From Gadus chalcogrammus (Eukaryota; Chordata; Actinopteri; Gadiformes; Gadidae), in assembly GCF_026213295.1 (NCBI RefSeq), contig NC_079412.1:7941130-8005129 (forward strand): DNA of 64,000 nucleotides, in the 5' to 3' direction. Shown in pieces: positions 1 through 8,852 of the stretch (position 1 is its first letter; every line of letters begins with the position of its first letter). Below the pieces are notes generated by a model. That model saw nothing but the letters and a program-made list of their open reading frames with translations, made no database searches and was not told the DNA's origin. The position numbers and the translations under genes are program-made.

Positions 1-433
1 CCTCGTAAATGTGCAATGATAAACTGCACTTACAGTGGAAACGGATTGTCCGTCTTTTCGTTTACCAAGGACAGAAAAAGGTAACGTTCTTGCTTGCTCC
101 TGTATGAATGGTCCTAGGCTAGGCTACCTGAGGCTTCACCTGGTAAGGAAAGTTGCGCTGGAGCCCGGGTAATATCGCACATGGCTTATTCAAGTTGCGC
201 GCTAGACATTCTCTAAAGTGTCGAGACTCAAGCACTTAACTTACCTTAACCGATTGTTCCATACAAATGGTTAGTTAACGATTTAACAACTTCAACATCT
301 GCTATTACAGTCGTTATTTTTTTGTAGGACTTGGGCTAATGACCTTGCACAGAGGGAAAACCATCTACACCACTTGTCATTGATTTCTATGCATTCACTG
401 ATCTTTACAGATGGCTTTGTTTTAAGCCATTGA
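1..433 (+). CDS. THAP-like zinc-finger gene fragment (two exons, partial)
   Basis: Frame 1 from base 1 reads C-x4-C near the start, then a phenylalanine-rich stretch ending FTKDRKR. It runs into AAAAG|GTAACG, a good splice donor at 80/81. A T-rich acceptor (TTTTTTTGTAG) ends at 327, and joining there in phase continues with TWANDLAQREN. The order Cys pair, F-x-F-x-K-D, then an invariant-type Trp matches the N-terminal half of a THAP (C2CH, DNA-binding) domain. THAP genes often have an intron at this place, which is family knowledge. The second exon stays open to a TGA at 431-433. Its C-x2-H half is not convincing, so the domain is either spliced further or decayed. The start codon lies left of the window. 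It could be a host THAP gene or part of a transposon, since P elements and some Harbinger relatives carry THAP domains. Confidence 0.4.
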
Positions 434-1703
434 ATATACCGTAATTGCTCTGCCATGCAACACATTATAAGCTACACATGTTTGTTAAATGAGAAATATG
501 GCCTGGGTCACATTGAAACAGTAACAGTTGTATAACAGTAATTATACAAACATTATACCAACATTGCAACAGGCAAGTTTATTCAAACATCACACTAACA
601 AGAACACAATAAGAACAGTAACTAATAAAAAAAAGAGAAATGATTTAACAACACTGAACATACTGAACAGAGGCAGGGGAAAAGGACAGAGGAAGAAGAC
701 TTGTCCGTTGTCACAGCATCAAGGTCCGACTGTAGAGATCAAGAAAGGAAGAGGCATGAGGAGAACAACAGAACACTGCTCTCTAGCAGATTGTTTACTG
801 ATGTAAACTAAATTGATGCAGTCTTAAAATTATGATTCTAATCCAGGTTTCTATTTTAGGAGAAAGAAATTGCTCATAATCGTTACTAAAAAAAAAAGCT
901 TTATCATCGGCACTAGTGAGGATTACAAAAAAACACTCTGTAAGTAACATACATATGTAAAACATTTGCGCATTTCTTTTTTTTACATTAGCTCACTAAA
1001 ACTCTAACTAGCGCAAAACAAAAGCCTTACCTCCAACAGCTGGTGTTATCGTTGCGGGACAAGGGAAGTGCTTTAGAAACTACCGTAAAGCAGTACCTCT
1101 GACAGTATTACAGTGTGTGACGTCATCGCATGTTTTTAACGCCTTTTTAGAACAGATACGTTACCTTAAAAAATGCAATATTCAGCTGAGTTTATTATCT
1201 TAGCCCCACCCTTTGATAGCAACTTTAAAATTACTTGACAAAAATTTACATCGTGAGAAAAGTGGATTCTGAAGATAAAACCCCGTTGGCTCCCATTCAT
1301 TCTGGACTCGCCTACGAGCGCCCCGCGTGGTCAAAGATTATTACTGCAACCAGTCCAGAAAACCGGAACTAACCCGCGAGTGCCAGTTCTCCTCATATTA
1401 GACATTCTCTGGTCAGACTCAGTGGAGTTAGTGCTACCGGAATCTCGACTGAACGAACGATTCGCGAACGACTCCTCGTGGCGAACTGAATCACGCGAAC
1501 TGGGTCACGGAAACGAATCATTAAATCCACAACTAGCGCACATAAAAACCAGCAATGCGGTGGAGAGGTGTATTGGAGTTCTTAAAAAGTGTTAATAGCA
1601 CAGGAGTTGGTGCCACTTACCAAATCTACTTGCCAACATTTCAACTGATATTGTCAATATCAAATATCAAATTGTTTAGACTTCCTGTGTACTGTGCAAA
1701 CGC
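434..1703. other. Intergenic/intronic stretch, no gene seen
   Basis: No coding signature or clear repeat is visible. Short A/T runs occur near 880 and 970. Around 1455-1520 there is a local cluster of GAAC/CGAA words (GAACGA, TCGCGAACGA, CGCGAACTGG) of unknown meaning. Confidence 0.5.
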
Positions 1704-1960
1704 TGTTCTATGTCGTATACTATAGGCTTCGCCTTTTAAGGCTATTGCTATTGGGTTTTCCCTGGGCGCGAGCCGTAGCACTAAAATATTTTTAATACCC
1801 GCCCACCAACAGCATAGGCCTCAATCACGTCCGCAGTCCGCACATATAAACGGGAGCCGGCGGACGTTGTTCTCCCAATAAACAGCTTTTCTTCAGTTAT
1901 TTAAAGGTGTAACGTTCTATGTCGTATAGGCTTCGCCTTTTAAGTCTATCGCTATTGTGT
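1704..1960 (+). repeat. LTR-like promoter fragment with duplicated 35-40-bp end
   Basis: A block around TTCTATGTCGTAT and GGCTTCGCCTTTTAAG occurs at about 1704-1752 and again at 1914-1957. Between the two lie a TATA-like CATATAAA (about 1842) and an AATAAA (1877-1882) some 35 bases later. TATA followed closely by a poly(A) signal is typical of a compact retrotransposon LTR. The directly repeated block could mark an LTR or DIRS-like end. No coding partner is present. Confidence 0.35.
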
Positions 1961-2120
1961 TAAAGGGTGAAGCACGATGTAGTCTATACCTCATTGGTCC
2001 CGATCAGTACCTTTAACACAGCTACATACGCGCTAGTATCATGCGTCGAACGTAGCATAGCATAACATACGACAACGGTACGTCATCAACGATCAGAACG
2101 TCTGCGGCGCTCGAATACGG

Positions 2121-2300
<180 letters not shown>

Positions 2301-2349
2301 TTCTACAGATACGAGCGGCCCAGGTGTTCGGCGAACTCAGAAGTTCAGG

Positions 2350-2705
2350 GCCACATAACAAATTGCAATGCCAACACATAGCCACTAGGGGTCAGCACCA
2401 TACCACAAAGCAAGTTGTAATGCCAACACATAGCCACAAGGGAGCAGCATAGAGACACATACAACATCCAGAGAGGCGGGAGTTCAGCACCATGCTTAGC
2501 CAATCAGAGCACATAACTAAGTCCACGCCTGCCCAGTATTAAAGTTACAACCCATAGCCCAGAGGGCTAGAACGCTCCAGGTAAAGCATCCTTTTGAATG
2601 CCCTACTGTATCTCCATGCGTGTTTGTAAAATTCCCCTCCTTTTGCTTCATAGTATGCTAGTCCAAACCTTTGCTAAATAAAGTGAATTAAAGCGATCCT
2701 GACTT
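2350..2705 (+). repeat. LTR-like interspersed repeat, copy 1
   Basis: It contains repeated ACATAGCCACTAGGG/ACATAGCCACAAGGG blocks, a CCTCCTTTTGCTTCATAG motif (about 2636) and AATAAAG (about 2679). The same ordered motifs recur at 12675-13060 (+) and inverted at 3425-3795. The AATAAA placement suggests an LTR or the 3' end of a retroelement. No terminal TG..CA with a target duplication could be fixed. Confidence 0.4.
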
Positions 2706-2743
2706 GGCAGACTTTTTCAAAAAGGACACGGCAAACTGAAGCC

Positions 2744-3365
2744 CCGTCCACACTAACCCGGGTAAATCTACAAATGCATCAATATTCATCCGTTTAGTTC
2801 TTCCGTCCAAATTAAAACAGAGAATTCCGACGCTGAAAACAATGCTTTTTGAAAACAATCGCTGAGGTGGATAAATGTGAAAACGCTGGGTTTGCGTTGT
2901 AGTGTGGACAGACGAAGGCTTTCAGAAACGATGACGTTCGATTGCCATGACACTGCCACAAGCTTGCGCAATAGACCGAGTAGCTCATCAAAAGAATGGC
3001 AGGTGAAATGCAAATGAGGATCTCTCTGTACATTGCACTAGTTTATCTCCAAAAACATCTCGACATATTGAGTCAAACCTATTCGTTGCTCCAACGCCGG
3101 AGGCGAGCGCTGTACTTAATGTTCATGTGATGGTAAAACAACGAAAGACGACAGTTCAAACCGTAGCCTACTTGGAGTGGCGTTTCTGGACAAGACCGGG
3201 TCGAAAATGATTAACCAGCTGATAAACTGTAAATATCATCTGATCGCGCGCCTGTAATCTAAACAGAGAGGCGTGGTGGAGTAACGTAACCATGAAAACA
3301 ACTGTTTATCAAAATAATTTCAGTGTGGAACTCGGATGCAAAACTGAAAACGATAGTGTGGACGG
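2744..3365. mobile_element. Non-autonomous DNA element with 12-bp terminal inverted repeats
   Basis: CCGTCCACACTA at 2744-2755 is exactly inverted at 3354-3365, bounding 622 bp. A relaxed copy of the same word (TAGTGTGGACAG) lies inside near 2899. No transposase is encoded. The inward sequence is reminiscent of fish hAT-type MITEs, but I could not define a target duplication, so the superfamily is a guess. Confidence 0.5.
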
Positions 3366-3424
3366 AGATCATTTTCATTGCGGATGTGCGTTTTGCAGAG
3401 TTCTTCAAGGAAAGGGTTCAAATC

Positions 3425-3795
3425 CGGGATAGCTCTTAACAGTTACTTTATTTGGTAAAGTATGCATGTTTCGGTATGGTAACTATGACTATGGAGCAAA
3501 AGGAGAGGAAGCGTGTTAAACACGTGTGAGAGATATAACTTTAGCTACTTCGAGCCACGGGCAAAGGCCCATGACTCTCCGCGGGTGTGGGTGAAAATCT
3601 CTGGGGCTGTTTCCTTCGAATCTCCCGCTAGAGCACGTCAAGTGGGCGTGTCCTATGTAGTGGGCGTAGCCGGGGTGACGTAATGGCTTCGGCTTCCTCA
3701 CCTAACTAAAGGTGATGCCTTCTGTGGTGGAGCAGCCTTCAATAAGGTCTTGCTCCCCTTGTGGCTATGTATAGTATTTACGGCTTATATGTTTG
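3425..3795 (-). repeat. LTR-like interspersed repeat, copy 2 (inverted)
   Basis: The reverse complement carries the ACATAGCCACAAGG block, the CTCCTTTTGCTCCATAG motif, ATACCGAAA and AATAAAGTAAC in the same order as the copies at 2350-2705 and 12675-13060. ATACCGAAA is shared with the 12.7-kb copy only. It probably belongs to the same retroelement family and is diverged. Confidence 0.4.
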
Positions 3796-4363
3796 GTCCT
3801 GCTTCATAGGGTCTATGGGTCTGTTCGAAATGACTTACTAATTACTACTTACTACCTACTCAATACTTGGCTTACTACTCGAATCCTTAAATAATGATTG
3901 AGTAATCCATTTGAGTAATCGACGTTCGGAAGACCGTTCTTACTTAACCACCTCAGATAACGTGAATCAAATGACGTGTCAATAACCTACCGGCCGGGCG
4001 CCGTTAATAAATATTATAAATAAATATATAAACGTCACATTTAACGTCACAGTACATCTTCAACGTAAGGATTTGCGGTGATATGTTAAAAACAATTATT
4101 AAACTATTATTAAAAAAAACATTTATTAATTATGATTAATTGTCTATTGACAGATTTTCCCGCGTTTCCTCTTCTTTGTCCTAATGCTAGATTGCCAGTT
4201 AATACAGAATATATAGCCTACAGATAAATAGACCGATAGATAGATTTAGTTAGATTAGACACAGCCTTTTATATTTCCATTTTTGATTTAGATTTTATAT
4301 ATTTTCCAATCATTTTGATAGATTTTCGTTATTTTATTGTTTTTTTATCATCGCGTTCGTAAA
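3796..4363. other. AT-rich sequence with a possible transposon end
   Basis: GGGTCTGTTCGAAATGAC at about 3824 is followed by TACT-rich sequence (TTACTAATTACTACTTACTACC) and then by AT-rich DNA up to a candidate start codon at 4364. It resembles the outer end of a DNA transposon. I found no inverted partner in the window, so this stays open. Confidence 0.25.
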
Positions 4364-4474
4364 ATGTACCTGACCAGCCGTAGGAGAGCCGCAGCAGCAC
4401 GGAGACGAAGGAGGGAGTCAGCTCGCCGTCGATACATGGTTGCCATGTACGGACATTTATTTCGTAGCACTGAA
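4364..4474 (+). CDS. Candidate first exon with arginine-rich N-terminus
   Basis: ATG at 4364 opens a 37-residue frame that begins MYLTSRRRAAAARRRRRES. It ends at GAA|GTAAGTA, a textbook splice donor at 4474/4475. The pogo-type transposon at 4482 is inserted seven bases into the intron, with its TA target overlapping the donor consensus. I do not recognise the protein. An Arg-rich start could be a nuclear signal of a host or transposon-encoded DNA-binding protein. No continuing exon was found downstream. Confidence 0.3.
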
Positions 4475-4822
4475 GTAAGTAGGGGAGACCGGATATGATT
4501 GTAACACTTTTTTTCAGAGCACTTAAACTACCATTTCTTTTAAAGCTACAGTTCTGGATTTTTTAGGCAAAGTACCCATATGTGTCTACTACAAGTGGCA
4601 ACCATTTAAATTTCCTTAACTATATCACAGAATTTGTGAGATTAGGACAAATACAATGTGTACATTTGTTACAACCATCCCACTACCGGGGTAGGTTGTA
4701 ACAACTACTGGGGTAGATTGTAACAGGTAGACAAAATGCAAAAAAACAATGAGACTCCATTTGATATATCGATTTATTGATTAGCATTAAGGGGGTAGGT
4801 TTGAAAATAGATTCACCAAACA

Positions 4823-4825
<3 letters not shown>

Positions 4826-4857
<32 letters not shown>

Positions 4858-4937
4858 TCTGTGTGTGTCTGTGTTTGATTTGATTTTTGTATTACATACA
4901 ATCCATTCTTCACATAGAGAAAGACAATCCTATTAAT
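4826..4937 (-). repeat. (TG)n plus inverted 64-bp unit inside the pogo element
   Basis: A TG tract (4826-4853, then an imperfect tract to 4873) joins bases 4874-4937. These are an exact reverse complement of 2121-2184. It lies just beyond the transposase stop and is presumably a separate insertion. Confidence 0.7.
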
Positions 4938-5133
4938 GTTATAAACAAAATATAAAAAGCATAAAGTGTATACTTTGTGTGTGTAATTGTGTCTCTCGGG
5001 GAGAGAATCAGAGCTGAACAGTCACACACATGAACATGAAATGCATAAACATGGACATGTCTACTACCCCCATTCCACAGAACAATTTTTTTTTTAGCAA
5101 ACATGGCTAACTTTGGTTACACTAAACAAATCC

Positions 5134-5825
5134 TTAATCCGAGTCACAATGGTGACAAATGGCCAGACCTGGAGTGCATGCCTGGTGGGCCCAAAAGCTG
5201 CATAGGACGCACTTAACCCACACCTCTTTGGGTTTAGAATTACGGAAAGTTTCCATGCACACCACACAAAAATCTTCTTCCTCCTCTGACGAGGAGTTAT
5301 TGGCTTTCACCGTTTTCTTGGGTGCTTTCTTTGCCTTCCTCTGCTTTCCTTTATCAGCCCCCAAGAGTTTCTTTCTGACATTTTTCCCTTTAAGCCGATC
5401 CTCCTCTTCCAATGCCAGCTTGACTGGTGTATTAGTTAGTATTGCGGAGCGCCTCTTACTTCTGCCTTTGCCTGTTTCCTTTCTTGGGCCTGCTTTTGGA
5501 AATGGCCGAAAGCTTGATGGATTGAACTGACCAAGGATGGACTCAGAGGTGCTCGGCATCTCTAGAGGAGGAGCAGAGCCAGACGAAAGGTGAGCTGGAG
5601 CAGAGGGCTGCAGGTGAGCTGGTAAGGAGCCGGGCTGCAGGTGAGTTGGAGCAGAGGGCTGCAGGTGAGCTGGAGCAGAGGGCTGCAGGTGAGCTGGTAA
5701 GGAGCCGGGCTGCAGGTGAGTTGGAGCAGAGGGCTGCAGGTGAGCGAGAGCAGAGGGCTGCATGTGAGCTGGTAAGGAGCCGGGCTGCAGGTGAGCTGGT
5801 AAGACGCCGGGCTGCAGGTGAGTGG
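5134..5825 (-). CDS. Transposase last exon: Pro-rich repeats, basic linker, PHD-like finger
   Basis: The exon opens with 8-9-residue repeats (HLQPSAPA, HLQPGSLPA), then a Lys/Arg-rich linker (KGRSKRRS, KKLLGADKGKQRKAKKA), an acidic SSSEEEEDF run, and a Cys/His array: CVVC, WVKCVLCSFWAHQAC and CHHC before the stop. The C2-C2-HC-C2 spacing is PHD-like (C4HC3). Many pogo-type transposases end in such a finger, thought to contact chromatin or partners. The frame is open throughout. A shadow frame on the + strand is also long because of the repeats and is not a gene. Confidence 0.75.
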
Positions 5826-6800
5826 CTGAAATCGCAATCAGAAAAAAAGAGCTATATTTATCCAAAATTGACAATCATTTTGACAGTTCTCAATCAAAAC
5901 TACATTTAAATACAATAAACAGCAATATATAAGTCAATACAATACATAGCAGCAGCAATAATTCATTCAATTAATCTAACCTGTCAGTGGAGTGGCTGAG
6001 GAGCCGGGCTGCAGGTGAGCTGGAGCAGAGGGCTGCAGGTGAGCTGGAGCAGAGGGCTGCAGGTGAGTTGGAGCAGAGGGCTGCAGGTGAGTTGGAGCAG
6101 AGGGCTGCAGGTGAGTTGGAGCAGAGTGCTGCAGGTGAGTTGGTAAGGAGCCGGGCGGCAGGCGAGTGGCTGAAATCAAATAGATTATAATAATATTTAA
6201 TACATTTAAATACAATAAACAGCATAATATAAGTCAAATACAATAAACAGCATAATATAAGTCAATACAATACATCGCAGCAGCAATAATTCATTAAATT
6301 AATCTAACCTGTCAGTGGAGTGCCTGAGGAGCCGGGCTGCAGGTGAGCTGGAGCAGAGGGCTGCAGGTGAGCTGGTAAGGAGCCGGGCTGCAGGTGAGCT
6401 GGAGCAGAGGGCTGCAGGTGAGCTGGTAAGGAGCCGGGCTGCAGGTGAGCTGGAGCAGAGGGCTGCAGGTGAGCTGGTAAGGAGCCGGGCTGCAGGTGAG
6501 TGGCTGAAATCAGAATCAGAAAAAAAGAGCTATATTTATCCAAAATTGACAGTATCCAAAATTGACAATCATTTTGACAGTTCTCAATCAAAAATACATT
6601 TAAATACAATAAACAGCAATATATAAGTCAATACAATACATAGCAGCAGCAACAATTCTTTCAATTAATCTAACCTGTCAGTGGAGTGGCTGAGGAGCCG
6701 GGCTGCAGGTGAGCTGGAGCAGAGGGCTGCAGGTGAGTTCGAGCAGAGCCCAGTGGCAGGTGAGCTGGTAAGGAGCCGGGTGGCAGGTGAGTGGCTGAAA
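5560..6800 (-). repeat. Tandemly duplicated proline-rich exon array (minisatellite in exons)
   Basis: Four blocks of 24-bp (HLQPSAPA) and 27-bp (HLQPGSLPA) units lie at about 5580-5828, 5985-6169, 6310-6503 and 6680-6794. Related intron sequence separates them (AATACAATAAACAGCA, GAATAATTCAT...). The three inner blocks are phase 1-1 exons of 189, 195 and 120 bp, each with TTTCAG and CTGACAG|GT borders, so any copy number keeps the frame. The whole exon-intron unit (about 330 bp) has been duplicated. Confidence 0.8.
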
Positions 6801-6951
6801 TCAGAATCAGAATAAAGAGCTATTGTTATCCAAAATTGACAATCAGTTTGACATTTTTCAATCAGAAATACATTTAAATACAATAAACAACAATATATAT
6901 AAGACAATACAAGAGCAACAACAATCAAAACATTCATTCAATCAAGCCAAC

Positions 6952-7910
6952 CTGTCAGTGGAGTGGCTAAGGTGCCTGGCAGCAGGAGATCAGATGGGTC
7001 AGGACGATCTGTGACTTGGGAGGGCGCAAAGTCACTGTCCTGAAAAATGTCAGGATTGTAAGGCCATATGCCTGCGCACCTGAACCCTGCTTGAATGTTC
7101 CTTTGTGATGCTGCCGTGGGTAGGGCAATCACAATCAATGGAATGTCATATATTGACCTTGGTTTACCCGGATTCATCCGCATCCAGTCATCACTTGCCT
7201 TGTTCACGTTCCTTTTAAATGGACCAAACACACTTCTGTCAAGTGGCTAGAGTTTCTGGCTGCAATGTGGAGGAAAGGTAAGCAGAACGATGCCCTGACC
7301 TTTGCAGAAATCCACGGCTCGCAGAGATGTGAGACGAGTGATTGTCCAGCAGGAGCAACACTTTTCTTTCTGGACTAACCTTTGTGTGTTTTGCAAAGTG
7401 ACCAAGAAAGTATAAGAAATCATCTTCCTGCATCCAGCCTGATTTGTTGGCACTGCCAGCACTACCCAATGGCCCGGACTGCACAAAGTGTTGCTTATAG
7501 TTCTGTCGTGGGAACACGAAGAGTGGTGGAATTGAATTCCCGAGAGCTTGCACAGCGTACGCAACTGACACTAATGTCCCTCTCTCTCCCGACGTCATGG
7601 CTCCCACCTGTTTGAGGCCCCGGCGCGCTACCACTCTGGATGGTGCTTGCACTGTTGTGACGCCTGTCTCATCCATGTTCCAGATGTCGGCACCGTCAAA
7701 GTTGTTATTTGTTATTGCCTCGGCCAGGTTACTGAAAAAGAGCATGACATTCGCCCTGTTGAATGGCGTGGCTCTTGAAAGGCTTGTTGCCTGTGGACTT
7801 CTTATTGAGAGCCTGGGGTTCCGCTTTAGAAAGGTGCTGAACAAGTCAGGCCCAGCCATCTTCTTGTTATCCCAGGTTATCGGATGCTAAATTTGGAAAT
7901 GTATTGCAAG
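6952..7910 (-). pseudogene. Transposase exon 2: DDE/DDD superfamily nuclease
   Basis: After the acceptor (TTTCAG|CTTGC at 7910) the frame shows a stop at codon 8, then TWDNKKMAGPDLF, NPRLSIRSPQATSLSRA, WNMDETGVTT (first Asp) and LLLLDNHSSH (second Asp). A one-base shift near 7330 moves the homology to another frame (FCKGQG, then QKL-stop-PLDRSVFGPF with the third Asp). The C-terminal part reads GFRCAGIWPYNPDIF, a family signature. The exon ends at CTGACAG|GTTGGC. With two stops and a shift it cannot make an active nuclease. Confidence 0.8.
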
Positions 7911-8091
7911 CTGAAAGGCAAACCTTCTGACCTATGCAAAAGCATAGTTAGGAAACACATTTTTGTTGATTGTCTTAATTCATATGTTGGTATTTATTAA
8001 ACATTTAATTGAGTTTGCATGAAAGGTCCAATACAAATTAAGAGGTCTTGACTCTTGCCTATCCTACCCTATTCTCAACTATCATGCTTAC

Positions 8092-8394
8092 CTCACGTGG
8101 AGTTAGCCCATAGTAAATGTCAGCGGCCTGGCATATATAGTCGGCCAATAAGTCCTCCTGCTCTCTGCCGAAGACCAGGTTTGGACTCACGTACCCTACT
8201 CGGGGAAGCTCCTGCGATCCCTGGGCTTTTAGTTGATTCAGCTTCTGCCAATATCTATTTAGGGTAACATGGCAGATGCCATGTTTTTTTGCCACTGCCC
8301 TGACTGATGATCCATTTCTGACCTCCTCTGTTGCTCTCTCAAGTAACTTTGCTTCCACGCCACGATTAGTTTTTCTCCCCCATGTTCTAGGCAT
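8092..8394 (-). CDS. Transposase exon 1: Psq/CENP-B-like helix-turn-helix
   Basis: It starts MPRTWGRKTNRG, followed by an HTH reading VRAVAKKHGICHVTLNRYW, and then LVFGREQEDLLADYI and GLTPRE. It ends at CGTGAG|GTAAGC. This is the N-terminal DNA-binding exon of the pogo-type transposase and is fully open. The start codon fits the MPR..R+T start usual for fish members of this family. The next exon begins in phase 0 at 7910. Confidence 0.8.
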
Positions 8395-8852
8395 TCTGTA
8401 GGATTATTAAAATCACAAGAAATATCTACTTTGTATGTAAGGGTATGGTTGTAACACCTTGAAAGAAAAGTGTTACAACCTCCCCCACCACTGTCATGCA
8501 TGTTTAGCTAGCTATATTAGCATGGTGCTTTGACATTAGCAAGAGATAGATACACCATTCTTGACTACAGAATCTATAGTTTGACCTGATATAACCTGAT
8601 ACAACTTTATCTACAACGGTAAAAGTACTAGAAGAAAAAGTAAAAAAAAAAAAAAAAAAAATCTTAAATCAAATTTAGTTTTTTCCCCGTAGATCCACGA
8701 AAAATAGCTCCATAGACTGGAAAATTGTCATGTGTGATCAAAGAGGAGTTCTGAAGAGACTGGCAGTGTCACATGCCTCATTTATGATCCCTGATTGGTC
8801 GAACTGGTTGTGTTACAACTCTCCCCGTGTTACTTCCATCCCCGGTTTCCCA

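Larger units (their letters stand above)
5134..8394 (-). pseudogene. pogo-type transposase gene, six exons, inactivated
   Basis: Exons with matching GT/AG sites can be laid out as 8394-8092 (HTH), 7910-6952 (DDD nuclease), 6794-6675, 6503-6309, 6169-5981 (proline-rich repeats) and 5825-5134 (repeats, basic linker, zinc finger, stop). Cut-and-paste transposases of this family bind the element ends through a Psq/CENP-B-type HTH and cut with three aspartates. All three can be located, in WNMDETG, LLLDNHS and QKL*PLD. The copy is dead: one stop lies just inside exon 2 (codon 8), a frameshift near 7330, and a TAG at 7247-7249 immediately before the third Asp motif. Exon phases still agree, so the gene model itself is sound. 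Confidence 0.8.
4482..8852 (-). mobile_element. Complete pogo/Tigger-like DNA transposon
   Basis: The left end GGGGAGACCGGATATG...GTAACAC (4482-) and the inverted right end TGGGAAACCGGGGATG...GTAACAC (to 8852) match at most positions. They are flanked by TA at 4480-4481 and 8853-8854, the pogo/Tc1-mariner target duplication. Sub-terminal copies of GTTGTAACA or its inverse lie near 4496, 4668, 4684, 4703, 8447, 8470 and 8810, probably transposase binding sites. Inside is a spliced minus-strand transposase gene (5134-8394) with several lesions. A 64-bp plus (TG)n unit (4826-4937) has inserted near the left end. The element appears immobile but structurally whole. Confidence 0.85.

Noticed and set aside
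3815..4140. Complete Harbinger or ISL2EU-type element starting at GGGTCTGTTCGAAATG
   Set aside because: No inverted partner end was found in the window, so only a possible end is noted.
5159..5530. 123-codon + strand frame
   Set aside because: Antisense of the PHD-like finger exon of the pogo transposase.
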